Shown: positions 45,245-54,417, numbered from the stretch's first letter. The stretch: 64,000 nucleotides of DNA from Pseudoduganella albidiflava (GCF_004322755.1 NZ_CP036401.1:1984001-2048000), one strand, 5' to 3'. Notes: generated by a model not told the origin, from the sequence alone. A program made the numbers and translations.

Positions 45245-48199
45245 ATGAACAAGAAGCTTCTCGCCACCCTGCTGCCGCTGGCGCTGGCCGCGGCCTACGG
45301 CACCCATGCCAGTGCCCAGGAAGCCGGCGCGCAGGCAGCGAGCACACAGGGAGCCAGCACGGCGGATGCCGGCGCGCGGCTGCCGACCGCACAACCAGGG
45401 GCGGACGCCTCGGGACAATCGACCCCGGCCGGCACGACCGGCGCTGGCCCTGCCGCCAGCCAGGAACCGGTGAGCACTGTCGTCGTCACGGGCTTCCGTT
45501 CCAGCCTGCAGAAGGCACTGAACCTGAAACAGCAGGCCATCGGCGTGCGCGACTCGATCGTGGCCGAGGACATCGGCAAGTTCCCCGAGGCGAACGTGGC
45601 CGAGTCGCTGCAGCGCGTGCCGGGCGTGATCCTGAACCGCGACGAAAGCTCCGGCGAAGGCCAGCGCATCTCGATCCGCGGCCTGCCCACCGAATACTCC
45701 GTCACCACGCTCAATGGCGCGCCCGTGAACACCACGTCGACCAGCACCATCGGCAGCGCCGCGCGCGGCTTCAACTACGACGTGTTCGCGTCCGAACTGT
45801 TCGGCCGCATCGACTTCTACAAGTCGCCGCTGGCCGAACTGACCGAGGGAGGCCTGGGCGGCATCGTCGACCTGCAGACGCCGCGCCCGTTCGACAATCC
45901 GAAGCGCCAGGTACGCTACGGCATCACGGCCGGCTACAACACGATGTCCGAGCGCTTCAACCCGGCCGGCTTCGCGCTGTACTCGAACACCTGGGGCAAC
46001 TGGGGCTTCCTGGTCGGCGGTTCGCACTCCGGCAGCATGAACAACCGCTCCGGCTTCGAGGCCACCGGCGGCTACAACAGCTCGTTCAACGGCAGCCAGA
46101 GCCCCGTGAAGGGCAATTTCGCCGTGGCGCTGGACTACGATTCGCCGCTGGCCAACCTGGGCGGCTACACCCGCGACCAGGTCGACCGCGCGCTGCTGCC
46201 GCGCATCTACCGCTTCTACGGGTCGCAGAACGACCGGACCCGCGATGGCCTGGTCTCGTCGCTGCAGTACAAGAACGGTGGCCTGAACATCAGCTTCGAC
46301 ACGCTGTACTCGAAGCTGAAGAACGAGCGCGATGAAATGTACTTCGGCATCCTGGTGCGCAACAGCCGCACCACCAACCGCAACGCGCCGGCTGGCCAGA
46401 ACGGCAACAACGGCTTCATCCCGCTCGACGTCTCCATCGACCCGTCGTCGAACCTGCTGGAAGGAACCTTCGGCAACACCTCGTACAGCAGCGGCGTCAC
46501 CTACGCCAACGACGAGACCGAATTCGGCTACGGGGCGCTCAACCTGACCTACAAGGCCAGCGACAAGCTGACCTTCACGGCCCAGGCCAGCGCCAACAAC
46601 AGCAGCGCGCTGTCGTACCAGAGCACGCTGTCCGGCCAGATCTTCGGCATCACGTCGACCATCGACTACGGCGACGACCACGTGTACCCGTCGCTGTCGT
46701 CGCCGACCAGCTACACGGACCCGAACAACTTCCAGGGCTTCCAGATCGGCACCGGCTGGACCAAGGAAACCGACAAGGGCCGCCAGGCGCGGGCCGCGGC
46801 CGAGTACTCGTACGAGCTGCCAGGCGGCTGGACCGGCAAGATGAAGAGCGGCTTCTCCTTCGTGGAAACCACCAAGGGCATCGACAAGCGCAACGGCACC
46901 GCGCTGGCCACGGCCCGGCTGAACCAGCTGGGCACCGCCGGCCTGCGTTCCGGCATGACGTCGAACCTGCCGATCTCGAACCTCGACATGGGCGGCGGCT
47001 GGCCAGGCGCGTGGGGCACCTTCGACCGCGGCTACACGTATTCCACCTTCAACCCGCTGGAATACAACCCGAACTCCACGTTCACCCCGGCGCAAAGCTT
47101 CACCGCGCAGGAAAAGGTCAGCACGGCGTTCGTGCAGTCCGACTTCCGCGGCGAGGTGTTCGGCCGCGAACTGCGCTTCAACGCCGGCGTGCGCTACTCG
47201 GAAACCAAGACCTACATCGACAACTTCCAGCAGGCCGGCGCCAACAACGCCTATGTGCCGAACGAGGAAGAGGGCAAGTACAGCAACGTGCTGCCGGCCG
47301 TCAGCGCCGCCTTCGACGTGACCGACACGCTGATGTGGCGCGCCTCGTGGGGCAAGACGATCTCGCGCGCATCGCTGGGCATCATCGCCGCGCAGACCGT
47401 GATCCCGAACCAGTTCGACAACACGGCCACCGCCGGCAATCCGAACCTGAAGCCGCAGCAGTCGAAGAACTTCGACACCAGCCTGGAGTGGTACTTCAAG
47501 CCGGGCAGCCTGCTGTCCGCCGGCTATTTCCGCAAGGTGCTGACGGATGCCACGGTGTCGACCACGCAGATCGTGAACTTCGGTTCGCTGGGCCTGCCCG
47601 ACACGTCGCTGGGCCCGATCTTCCAGGATGCCAACGGCCGCGTCGACCCGAACCTGCCGATGACCCTGCGCACCTACTCGAACGCCGGCAAGCAGGTACT
47701 GAAGGGCTACGAGCTGGCTTACCAGCAGGCCTTCGACTTCCTGCCCGATCCGTTCAAGGGCTTCGGCGCGCTGGCCAGCTTCACGCACATCGATCCCTTC
47801 AACAGCCAGCGCTGGATCACCAATTCGGGCCGCGAGATCGAGGTGAACTCGGTGCCGAAGTTCGCCTACAGCACCACCGGGTACTACGAGCGGGGCCCGC
47901 TGGCGGTGCGCCTGTCGTGGAACTACAAGGGCCGCTCGCTGCATGGCGACAATCCGCGCAACAATGGCGATGACCTGATCCGCTGGCGTGCCGCGCGTGG
48001 CTACCTGGACGGCAATATCAGCTACAAGATCAGCGACAAGCTGGAATTGCGGATCGATGCGCTGAACCTGTCCAACACGCTGGCCTACGATTACTTCGAG
48101 GATGCCAACGGCGTGTACGGCAGCGGCAAGAAGACCCGGATGGACTACGCCAAGTACGACGGCCGCACGATCAAGATCGGCATCCGCGGTTCGCTGTAA
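45245..48199 (+). CDS. TonB-dependent receptor of the LacI-controlled locus
   Basis: A 984-residue outer-membrane receptor. A signal peptide (ending THASAQ) precedes a ~50-residue Ala/Gly/Thr-rich linker. The TonB box and plug follow (TVVVTGFRSSLQKALNLKQQ, VAESLQRVPGVILN, ISIRGLPTEYSVTTLNG), then the barrel. The last residues IKIGIRGSL lack the usual terminal aromatic. The start has CGGAGACGGAG upstream. It is divergent from the LacI operon, downstream of operator 2, and overlaps the next gene by TAATG. The enzymes around it suggest an acidic galactan-type ligand. Confidence 0.92.
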   Translation: MNKKLLATLLPLALAAAYGTHASAQEAGAQAASTQGASTADAGARLPTAQPGADASGQSTPAGTTGAGPAASQEPVSTVVVTGFRSSLQKALNLKQQAIGVRDSIVAEDIGKFPEANVAESLQRVPGVILNRDESSGEGQRISIRGLPTEYSVTTLNGAPVNTTSTSTIGSAARGFNYDVFASELFGRIDFYKSPLAELTEGGLGGIVDLQTPRPFDNPKRQVRYGITAGYNTMSERFNPAGFALYSNTWGNWGFLVGGSHSGSMNNRSGFEATGGYNSSFNGSQSPVKGNFAVALDYDSPLANLGGYTRDQVDRALLPRIYRFYGSQNDRTRDGLVSSLQYKNGGLNISFDTLYSKLKNERDEMYFGILVRNSRTTNRNAPAGQNGNNGFIPLDVSIDPSSNLLEGTFGNTSYSSGVTYANDETEFGYGALNLTYKASDKLTFTAQASANNSSALSYQSTLSGQIFGITSTIDYGDDHVYPSLSSPTSYTDPNNFQGFQIGTGWTKETDKGRQARAAAEYSYELPGGWTGKMKSGFSFVETTKGIDKRNGTALATARLNQLGTAGLRSGMTSNLPISNLDMGGGWPGAWGTFDRGYTYSTFNPLEYNPNSTFTPAQSFTAQEKVSTAFVQSDFRGEVFGRELRFNAGVRYSETKTYIDNFQQAGANNAYVPNEEEGKYSNVLPAVSAAFDVTDTLMWRASWGKTISRASLGIIAAQTVIPNQFDNTATAGNPNLKPQQSKNFDTSLEWYFKPGSLLSAGYFRKVLTDATVSTTQIVNFGSLGLPDTSLGPIFQDANGRVDPNLPMTLRTYSNAGKQVLKGYELAYQQAFDFLPDPFKGFGALASFTHIDPFNSQRWITNSGREIEVNSVPKFAYSTTGYYERGPLAVRLSWNYKGRSLHGDNPRNNGDDLIRWRAARGYLDGNISYKISDKLELRIDALNLSNTLAYDYFEDANGVYGSGKKTRMDYAKYDGRTIKIGIRGSL

Positions 48200-49551
48200 T
48201 GCGGCGCCCGATCCAGGGTACCGCGCTGGCCGCCGCGCTGCTGGTTCCACTGCTGGTTCCACTGCTGGCCGGCTGCGCCGGCGGCGGCCAGCCGGGTGGC
48301 CACGCCGATGTGCGGCTCATCGACGTGGCGCCCGGCTGGGCGGACAACTCCGTCAACGCCGTCATCTTCCGGCGCCACGCGCTGGTCAGCGACCGCGAGT
48401 GGCAGTTCATCGCCTTCTACGACGCCGAAGGGCGCGTGGTACTGGGCCGGCGCAAGCTTGCCGGGACCAGCTGGGAGCTGTCACCCACGCAGTACCAGGG
48501 CAATGTGCGCGATGCCCACAACAGCATCAGCATCGGCCTGGATGCCGCCGGCGTGCTGCACGTGGCGTTCGACCACCACAACGGGCCGCTGCGCTATGCC
48601 CGCGGCACGGCGCCGCACGCGCTGACGCTGGGTGCCGAGGAACCGATGACGGGCCGCGACGAGCGCTCCGTCACCTACCCGGAGTTCCATTCGCTGGCGG
48701 GCGGGGCGATGCTGTTCCTGTACCGCGACGGCGGTTCCGGCCGGGGCAACCTGGTGGTGAACCGCTACGATCCGGCCGCGAGGCGATGGTCGCGGCTGCA
48801 CGACAACCTGATTTCCGGCGAAGGCAGGCGCAATGCCTACTGGCAGGCCGCCGTCGACGGGCAGGGTACGGTGCACGTGTCGTGGACGTGGCGCGAATCG
48901 CCGGACGTGGCCAGCAACCACGATATCGCCTATGCGCGCTCGCGCGACGGCGGTGTCACGTGGGAAGACAGCGGCGGGCGCAGGATGGCGCTGCCGATCA
49001 CGGAGGCCGGGGCCGAAGTGGCGGCCCGCGTGCCGCAGAAAAGTGAGCTGATCAACCAGACCTCGATGTATGCCGACGGCGCCGGCCGGCCCTACATCGC
49101 CACCTACTGGCGCAAGGCCGGCGAGACGGTGCCGCAGTACCGCATCGTGCACCTGGGCGAGGGGGGCTGGCACACGCTGGACCTGCCGTTCCGGCGCACA
49201 CCGTTCTCGCTGTCCGGCATGGGCACCAAGGCGATTCCCGTCTCGCGGCCGCAGCTGGTGGTCGATGAACGGGGCGCCAATGCGCTGCTGCTGTTCCGGG
49301 ACGAGGAACGCGGCAACCGCGTGTCGGCCGCGCTGGTCGATATCGCGCGCGGCAGCTGGACGGTGCGCGACCTGGCCGAGGCGCCGGTGGGCGCCTGGGA
49401 ACCGAACCTGGACCCGGAGCGCTGGCGCCGCAGCGGGGAACTGAACCTGTTCGTGCAGGACGTGCGGCAGGCGGATGGCGAAGGACTGGCACGCGGGGCA
49501 CCGACGATGGTGCGCGTGCTGGCGTTCAAACCGAAGGAGTGGAATCGATGA
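48199..49551 (+). CDS. BNR-4 propeller lipoprotein, GH145/PL42-like
   Basis: A 450-residue predicted lipoprotein (lipobox LLAGC, Cys ~25) with a BNR-4-type seven-bladed propeller. The family signature is visible: NVRDAHNSISIGLDAAGVLH then VAFDHHNGPLRYARG, followed by RSVTYPEFHSL and the C-terminal AWEPNLDPERW. Members of this fold include enzymes acting on alpha-1,4-rhamnosyl-glucuronate caps (GH145/PL42) and ulvan lyases. The neighbours GH105 and DUF2264 favour a rhamnose-glucuronate substrate. The ATG overlaps the receptor stop (TAATG). Assignment to a CAZy family is inference and needs a profile search. Confidence 0.75.
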   Translation: MRRPIQGTALAAALLVPLLVPLLAGCAGGGQPGGHADVRLIDVAPGWADNSVNAVIFRRHALVSDREWQFIAFYDAEGRVVLGRRKLAGTSWELSPTQYQGNVRDAHNSISIGLDAAGVLHVAFDHHNGPLRYARGTAPHALTLGAEEPMTGRDERSVTYPEFHSLAGGAMLFLYRDGGSGRGNLVVNRYDPAARRWSRLHDNLISGEGRRNAYWQAAVDGQGTVHVSWTWRESPDVASNHDIAYARSRDGGVTWEDSGGRRMALPITEAGAEVAARVPQKSELINQTSMYADGAGRPYIATYWRKAGETVPQYRIVHLGEGGWHTLDLPFRRTPFSLSGMGTKAIPVSRPQLVVDERGANALLLFRDEERGNRVSAALVDIARGSWTVRDLAEAPVGAWEPNLDPERWRRSGELNLFVQDVRQADGEGLARGAPTMVRVLAFKPKEWNR

Positions 49552-50756
49552 AGCATCAGCTTGGGTATCAATGCAGGAACGGGTACGCGATGAAGGGCGC
49601 GCTGCTGGCCGCGGCATTCGTGCTGGCCGGCTGCGCGGCGCAGCAATCCGCGCAACAATCCTCGCAGCAGCCTGCCGGAGCGCACGACAGGGCGGCGGTG
49701 GTCGCCGCGATGGACAAGGTCAATGGCTACTGGCAGAAGACCACGCCGGCGACCGAATGGCCGTTCTGGAACGTGGCCGCCTACCACACCGGCAACCTGG
49801 AAGCCTACAAGATCACGAAGAACGCCGCTTACCTGCGCTATACCCAGGACTGGGCGGAGCACAACAAGTGGATGGGCGCTAAGTCCACCGACAGGTCGAA
49901 ATGGAAGTACACCTACGGCGAAACGGACGACCACGTGCTGTTCGGCGACTGGCAGACCTGCTTCCAGGTCTACGCGGACCTGTACAGGATGCAGCCCGAC
50001 CCGGTGAAGATCGCCCGTGCCCGCGAAGTGATGGAATACCAGATGAGCACCCCGAACGACGATTACTGGTGGTGGTCGGACGGCCTGTACATGGCCATGC
50101 CCGTGATGACGCGCATGTACAGCATCACCGGCAACAAGCAGTACCTGGCCAAGATGCACGAGTACTTTACCCACTCGCGCAAGATCATGTACGACGAGGA
50201 CGCGAAGCTGTTCTACCGCGACGCGCGCTACGTCTACCCGAAGCACAAGAGCGTCAATGGCAGCAAGGATTTCTGGTCGCGCGGCGTGGGCTGGGTATTC
50301 GCGGCGCTGCCGCGCGTGCTGGACGACCTGCCGAAGGACGATCCGCACCGCGCCGAATATGAACAGGTGTTCCGCGACATGGCGGCTTCGCTGAAGAAGG
50401 CGCAGCAGGCCGACGGTTACTGGACGCGCAGCCTGCTCGACCCGGCCCACGCGCCGGGCCCGGAGACCAGCGGCACGGCGTTCTTCACGTATGGCTACCT
50501 GTGGGGCATCAACAATGGCCTGCTCGACAAGGCCGACTACCTGCCGACCGCGCAGAAGGGCTGGGCATACCTCACCACGACCGCGGTGCAGGAAGACGGC
50601 CGCCTGGGTTACGTGCAGCCCATCGGCGACCGGGCGATTCCCGGGCAGGTGGTGGACCGGAACTCGACCGCGCACTTCGGGGTGGGCGCGTTCCTGCTGG
50701 CCGGCGCGGAAATGGTGCGCCTGATCGATGGCGCAACGGCGAAAGGAGCCAATTGA
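49548..50756 (+). CDS. GH105 unsaturated glucuronyl/galacturonyl hydrolase
   Basis: A 402-residue (alpha/alpha)6-barrel hydrolase that removes 4,5-unsaturated uronic acid from the non-reducing ends left by polysaccharide lyases. Typical motifs are WPFWNVAAYHTGNLEAY, the conserved Asp in YYWWWSDGLYMAMPVMTR (approximate), DFWSRGVGWVFAALPRVL, and ETSGTAFFTYGYLWGIN. A lipoprotein-type signal (GALLAAAFVLAGC) begins at an internal ATG (49590), which may be the true start. The ATG at 49548 has AAGGAG upstream and overlaps the previous stop. A GH105 next to a BNR-4 enzyme implies that a lyase generates its substrate. Confidence 0.88.
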   Translation: MKHQLGYQCRNGYAMKGALLAAAFVLAGCAAQQSAQQSSQQPAGAHDRAAVVAAMDKVNGYWQKTTPATEWPFWNVAAYHTGNLEAYKITKNAAYLRYTQDWAEHNKWMGAKSTDRSKWKYTYGETDDHVLFGDWQTCFQVYADLYRMQPDPVKIARAREVMEYQMSTPNDDYWWWSDGLYMAMPVMTRMYSITGNKQYLAKMHEYFTHSRKIMYDEDAKLFYRDARYVYPKHKSVNGSKDFWSRGVGWVFAALPRVLDDLPKDDPHRAEYEQVFRDMAASLKKAQQADGYWTRSLLDPAHAPGPETSGTAFFTYGYLWGINNGLLDKADYLPTAQKGWAYLTTTAVQEDGRLGYVQPIGDRAIPGQVVDRNSTAHFGVGAFLLAGAEMVRLIDGATAKGAN

Positions 50757-52039
50757 TGGAACGTCGTAACTTCATGCGCGGCCTGGCCGCGGCACCGGCG
50801 CTTGGTACCACCGCCTTGTTGGCCGGTGGCGGCGATGCACTGGCCGCCGGCCAGCCCGGATCGGCGCCGTCCTCGCCCGCCGATGCGCGCGCCTTCCAGC
50901 TCGGCCTGATGCAGCGGATGGCCGAGCCGGTGCTGGCGAACATGGCCAAGGGCCAGCTGAAGAAGACCTTCCAGCTGGAAGTCAGCCCCACCTGGGATGG
51001 CCGCGACAAGGGCGTCACGTACCTGGAATGCTTCGGCCGGCTGATCGCCGGCGTGGCGCCGTGGCTGGAGCTGCCCGACGATGGCACGGCCGAGGGGAAA
51101 TCCCGCAAGCGGCTGCGCGAGCTGGCGGTGCAGAGCTACATCCACTCGGTCGACCCGAAGAGCCCCGACTACCTGCTGTGGAAAGGGCCGGGGCAGACGC
51201 TGGTCGATTCCGCGTACTTCACCAACGCGCTGATGCGCGCGCCGAAGGCCCTGTGGGAGCCGCTGGATGCGACGACGAAGCGCCGCATCGTCGCCGAGAT
51301 CAAGAGCCTGCGCCGCATCGAGCCGCCGTACATCAACTGGCTGCTGTTCGCCGCGATGAACGAGGCGTTCCTGCTGTCGATCGGCGAAGAGCACGATCCG
51401 ATGCGGATGAACGTGGCGATCCGCAAGATCAACGAGTGGTATATCGGCGATGGCTGGATCAAGGATGGCGAAGCGTTCCACTTCGATTACTACAGCTCCT
51501 ACGTGATGTATCCGATGCTGGTGGAAATCCTCGAAGTGCTGGCCAGGCACAAGGGGCCGTTCTGGAACGGCAAGCCGGATGAGCTGCTGGCCCAGGCCTA
51601 CCAGCGCATGCAGCGCTATGGCGAGCACCTGGAGCGCTTCATCTCGCCGCAGGGCACCTGGCCGCCGGTGGGCCGCTCGCTGACCTACCGCACCGCCGTG
51701 TTCCAGCCGCTGGCGCTGCTGGCATGGCGCAAGAAGCTGCCGAAGTCGCTGCCGGAAGGCCAGGTGCGCGCCGCGCTGGACGCCGCCCACCGGGCGATCT
51801 GGACCACGCCATCGAACTTCACGCCGGATGGCTACCTCACCATCGGCTTCATGGGCCACCAGCCGGAACTGGGCGACTGGTACTCCAACAACGGCAGCAT
51901 GTACATCGCCTCCGCCGGCTTCCTGTCGCTCGGGCTGCCGGCCACGGACAGCTACTGGACCTCCCCGGCGCAGGACTGGACGCAGAAGAAGGCGTATTCG
52001 GGGGCCAAGTTCCCGAAGGATTATCCGGTCAACTACTGA
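50756..52039 (+). CDS. DUF2264 protein, GH154-like
   Basis: A 427-residue exported protein with a twin-arginine-like N-terminus (MERRNFMRGLAAAPALG) and a DUF2264 (alpha/alpha)-toroid domain. Recognisable segments are INWLLFAAMNEAFLLSIGEE, WYIGDGWIKDGEAFHFDYYS, SYVMYPMLVEILEVL and PVGRSLTYRTAVFQPLALL. Some DUF2264-fold proteins are now exo-beta-glucuronidases (GH154) acting on arabinogalactan; whether this one is remains to be tested. It overlaps the GH105 stop (TGATG) and closes the operon. Alternative roles in rhamnogalacturonan breakdown cannot be excluded. Confidence 0.82.
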   Translation: MERRNFMRGLAAAPALGTTALLAGGGDALAAGQPGSAPSSPADARAFQLGLMQRMAEPVLANMAKGQLKKTFQLEVSPTWDGRDKGVTYLECFGRLIAGVAPWLELPDDGTAEGKSRKRLRELAVQSYIHSVDPKSPDYLLWKGPGQTLVDSAYFTNALMRAPKALWEPLDATTKRRIVAEIKSLRRIEPPYINWLLFAAMNEAFLLSIGEEHDPMRMNVAIRKINEWYIGDGWIKDGEAFHFDYYSSYVMYPMLVEILEVLARHKGPFWNGKPDELLAQAYQRMQRYGEHLERFISPQGTWPPVGRSLTYRTAVFQPLALLAWRKKLPKSLPEGQVRAALDAAHRAIWTTPSNFTPDGYLTIGFMGHQPELGDWYSNNGSMYIASAGFLSLGLPATDSYWTSPAQDWTQKKAYSGAKFPKDYPVNY

Positions 52040-52046
52040 TCGTGTT

Positions 52047-52166
52047 CCACCGCAGGTGCAACATCAGGGGTCAGATACCGCCGGGGCGTAGCCGGGGTTT
52101 CGAGGAGCATCGCTCCTTGCCGGCGAGCACTCCTCCCTGACCCCAGCCCTTCGCTGTTGGGGTGAA
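52047..52166. repeat. MITE/REP-like dispersed repeat, copy C (inverted core)
   Basis: About 120 bp with the family's left motif (GGTGCAACATCAGGGGTCAG) and right motif (CTGACCCCAGCCCTTCGCTG). Its core, CCGCCGGGGCGTAGCCGG onward, is the reverse complement of the left half of the core in copies B and D, with one internal hairpin missing. It separates the DUF2264 gene from ilvE. Confidence 0.75.
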
Positions 52167-52260
52167 ATCGGACGCGGTTGGTCCGCATGCGGCACCTGCG
52201 CCGGCATGATGCCGCATGTTAAACTCCCCCGACGATCAACTCCGTTTCCCGCAGTTCCTC

Positions 52261-53355
52261 ATGACCACGTTCAAGATCACCCCCTCGACCACCCCGGCGT
52301 CCACCGCCGACCGCGAACAGAAGCTGCAGGCCATCCAGTTCGGCCGCGTGTTCACCGACCACATGGCTGTCGTCAAGTACAGCAACGGTACCTGGCACGA
52401 TCCGGAAGTAAAGCCCTACGGCCCGCTGTCGCTCGATCCTTCGGCTTCCGTGCTGCACTACGGCCAGGCGATCTTCGAGGGCTTCAAGGCTTACCGCCAG
52501 CCGGACAATTCCATCAGCCTGTTCCGCCCCGAGCAGAACGCCGAGCGCTTCAACCGCAGCGCGCACCGCCTGGCGATGCCGGCGATCCCGAAGGAGCTGT
52601 TCATCGGCGCGGCCGATGCGCTGGTCAAACTCGACCAGGCATGGGTGCCGGGCGGTTCGGGCGAGAGCCTGTACCTGCGGCCATTCATGATCGCCACCGA
52701 CCCGTTCCTGGGCGTGCGGCCATCGAATGAATACCTGTTCCTGCTGATCGCCTCGCCGGCCGGCGAGTACTTCCCGCAGGGCCTGAAGCCGGTCAGTGTG
52801 TGGGCCAGCAAGGAATACGTGCGCGCCGCGCCGGGCGGCACCGGTGAAGCCAAGTGCGCCGGCAACTATGCGGCCAGCCTGCTGGCGCAGGCCGAGGCGA
52901 CGCAGCACGGTTGCGACCAGGTGATCTGGCTGGACGCCATCGAGCGCGAGTACATCGAGGAAATGGGCGGCATGAACCTGTTCTTCGTGTACCGGAAAGA
53001 GGGCAAGCCGGTCATCGTCACGCCGCAGTTGACCGGCACGCTGCTGCCGGGCATCACGCGCTCGACCCTGCTGCAACTGGCCGCCGACGAAGGCTACGAA
53101 GCCGAGGAACGCCGCCTGTCGCTGACGCAAGTGCGCGAGGCGATCGCTTCCGGCGAGATCTCCGAAGTGTTCGCCTGCGGCACCGCCGCCGTCATCACGC
53201 CGGTCGGCCTGATCAAGGGCCGCGGCTTCGAGGTCACCGTCAACAACAATGAAAACGGCCCGGTCGCGCTGGCCCTGCGCGATGCGCTGCTGGGTATCCA
53301 GCGCGGCACCGCGGCCGATACGCACGGCTGGCTGCACCAGGTCGCGCTGGGCTGA
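52261..53355 (+). CDS. ilvE: Branched-chain amino acid aminotransferase
   Basis: A 364-residue PLP enzyme (fold type IV) that interconverts leucine, isoleucine and valine with their 2-oxo acids. Motifs include LHYGQAIFEGFKAYRQPDN, LYLRPFMIATDPFLGVRPS, the probable PLP lysine in GGTGEAKCAGNYAASLL, EEMGGMNLFFV and EVFACGTAAVITPVG. Length and motifs match the long (eukaryote-like) BCAT type. ATG 52261 gives a family-like N-terminus; ATG 52216 would add 15 residues, and neither has a strong Shine-Dalgarno. It is housekeeping, unrelated to the glycan loci, and 99 bp before a cupin gene. Confidence 0.92.
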   Translation: MTTFKITPSTTPASTADREQKLQAIQFGRVFTDHMAVVKYSNGTWHDPEVKPYGPLSLDPSASVLHYGQAIFEGFKAYRQPDNSISLFRPEQNAERFNRSAHRLAMPAIPKELFIGAADALVKLDQAWVPGGSGESLYLRPFMIATDPFLGVRPSNEYLFLLIASPAGEYFPQGLKPVSVWASKEYVRAAPGGTGEAKCAGNYAASLLAQAEATQHGCDQVIWLDAIEREYIEEMGGMNLFFVYRKEGKPVIVTPQLTGTLLPGITRSTLLQLAADEGYEAEERRLSLTQVREAIASGEISEVFACGTAAVITPVGLIKGRGFEVTVNNNENGPVALALRDALLGIQRGTAADTHGWLHQVALG

Positions 53356-53454
53356 CCCGCGAGGCGATGTCCGGGCAGCGGCGGCGGCGCCGCTGCCGAC
53401 GCATTCCTTGCCGATATGGTACAAAGCAGGACCAGTAACCCAGAAGGAGCAATC

Positions 53455-53841
53455 ATGCCCGGCTTTAGCATCAACCTCGAAGAAAAAACCCTGTCCAACG
53501 AAAACTTCCGCGAAGTGCTGTTCACCACGCCGCAAAGCCAGCTGGTCGTGATGACCCTGCAGGCCGGCGAGGAAATCGGCGCCGAACAGCATGACGACAC
53601 CGACCAGTTCATCCGTGTCGAAGCAGGGCAGGGCAAGGCGATCCTCGACGGCGAGGAACATGCGCTGGAAGACGGCGTGGGCGTCGTGATCCCGGCCGGC
53701 ACGCATCACAACGTGATCAACACGGGCAGCGAGCCGCTGAAGCTGTACACGCTGTACACGCCGCCCGAGCACCCTGACGGCACGATCCACAAGGACAAGG
53801 CCGAGGCGGACGCCTACGAGGCCGAGCACGGCCACCATTGA
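53455..53841 (+). CDS. Small cupin-domain protein
   Basis: A 128-residue single-domain cupin. Motif 1 is visible in AEQHDDTDQFIRVEAGQG and motif 2 in GVVIPAGTHHNVINTG, giving a His/Glu metal site. The acidic, His-rich tail ends EAEHGHH. The start is ATG 53455 with AGAAGGAGCAATC upstream, though the frame is open to 53416. Such small cupins bind metals or small ligands; the function here is unknown. A strong terminator follows. Confidence 0.85.
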   Translation: MPGFSINLEEKTLSNENFREVLFTTPQSQLVVMTLQAGEEIGAEQHDDTDQFIRVEAGQGKAILDGEEHALEDGVGVVIPAGTHHNVINTGSEPLKLYTLYTPPEHPDGTIHKDKAEADAYEAEHGHH

Positions 53842-53869
53842 TGGCGGCGCCGCGAGGCGCCCTGCATGG

Positions 53870-53906
53870 AAAAAAGCGATACCGTCGAGGTGTCGCTTTT
53901 TTTTTT
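53870..53906 (+). terminator. Rho-independent terminator after cupin gene
   Basis: AAAAAAGCGATACC (53870-53883) pairs with GGTGTCGCTTTTTT (53889-53902) around loop GTCGA with one G-T wobble, followed by a T run to 53906. The A-tract on the left means it could work in both directions. Confidence 0.9.
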
Positions 53907-53911
53907 GTGCG

Positions 53912-54170
53912 ATTAGCCCACCCCAAGTGCAAATTCCGGGGTCAGGGAGGAATACTGGCTTGCAGGCCAGTATCGCTTCGTCGGCAAGGAGCGATGCTCC
54001 TTGAAACCCCGACTACGCCCCGGCGGGGTGAAGCAGGGGTTTCGCGAAGCATGCTTCGCGCCTGCGCAACGGTGCTGGCATGCATGACAGCACTCCTCCC
54101 TGACCCCAGCCTTTCGCTGTTGGGGTGAATACATGCGATCGATGTGTCGGGTAACGCTTAACTAAGCGGC
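53912..54170. repeat. MITE/REP-like dispersed repeat, copy D (long form)
   Basis: About 260 bp. The left boundary ATTAGCCCACCCCA and the right end ACTAAGCGGC match copy A; the palindrome-rich core matches copy B (TACTGGC...GCCAGTA, AAGGAGCGATGCTCCTT, CGCGAAGCATGCTTCGCG). It lies directly after the cupin terminator and fills the first part of the 643-bp intergenic region; the remainder holds regulatory sites for the downstream receptor. Confidence 0.8.
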
Positions 54171-54252
54171 GTCCGTCCACTATCTCTTAAGCCAACGCCT
54201 CTCTAGCGGGAGCTCGGTAATATCAGGTAACAAGACATATCGTTCTTGCAAT

Positions 54253-54284
54253 TGATATGCGCTACCAAATGGTTGCGCATATCA
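54253..54284. promoter_or_regulatory. 32-bp palindrome, candidate LacI-type operator
   Basis: Arms TGATATGCGCTACCA (54253-54267) and TGGTTGCGCATATCA (54270-54284) match with one mismatch around a central AA. GCGCTACCA is the half-site of many LacI-family operators in proteobacterial TonB receptor loci. Related half-sites recur at 54357-54370 (TGGTAGCGCTTAAC) and ~54429 (GTGCTACCA), on either side of the promoter. Confidence 0.6.
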
Positions 54285-54356
54285 TCATGGCCTGACCACT
54301 TGAAACCCGCCCCGCCATAGGGGAAATTGAGCATGCGACCCTCGTTGTTGCGCAAA

Positions 54357-54370
54357 TGGTAGCGCTTAAC
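54357..54370. promoter_or_regulatory. LacI-type half-palindrome upstream of -35
   Basis: TGGTAGCGCTTAAC has a perfect left half (TGGTAGCGC) and a degenerate right half, and lies 18 bases before the -35 box of the receptor promoter. Confidence 0.5.
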
Positions 54371-54388
54371 AAACGATGTTAAAAAATG

Positions 54389-54417
54389 TTGACATTGTTT
54401 CGTGCGGCTCCTAAACT
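54389..54417 (+). promoter_or_regulatory. Sigma-70 promoter of TonB receptor gene
   Basis: TTGACA (54389-54394), a 17-bp spacer, then TAAACT (54412-54417), 68 bases before the receptor ATG. The -35 is a consensus match and the -10 matches four of six. The surrounding DNA is markedly AT-richer than the coding regions. Confidence 0.7.
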
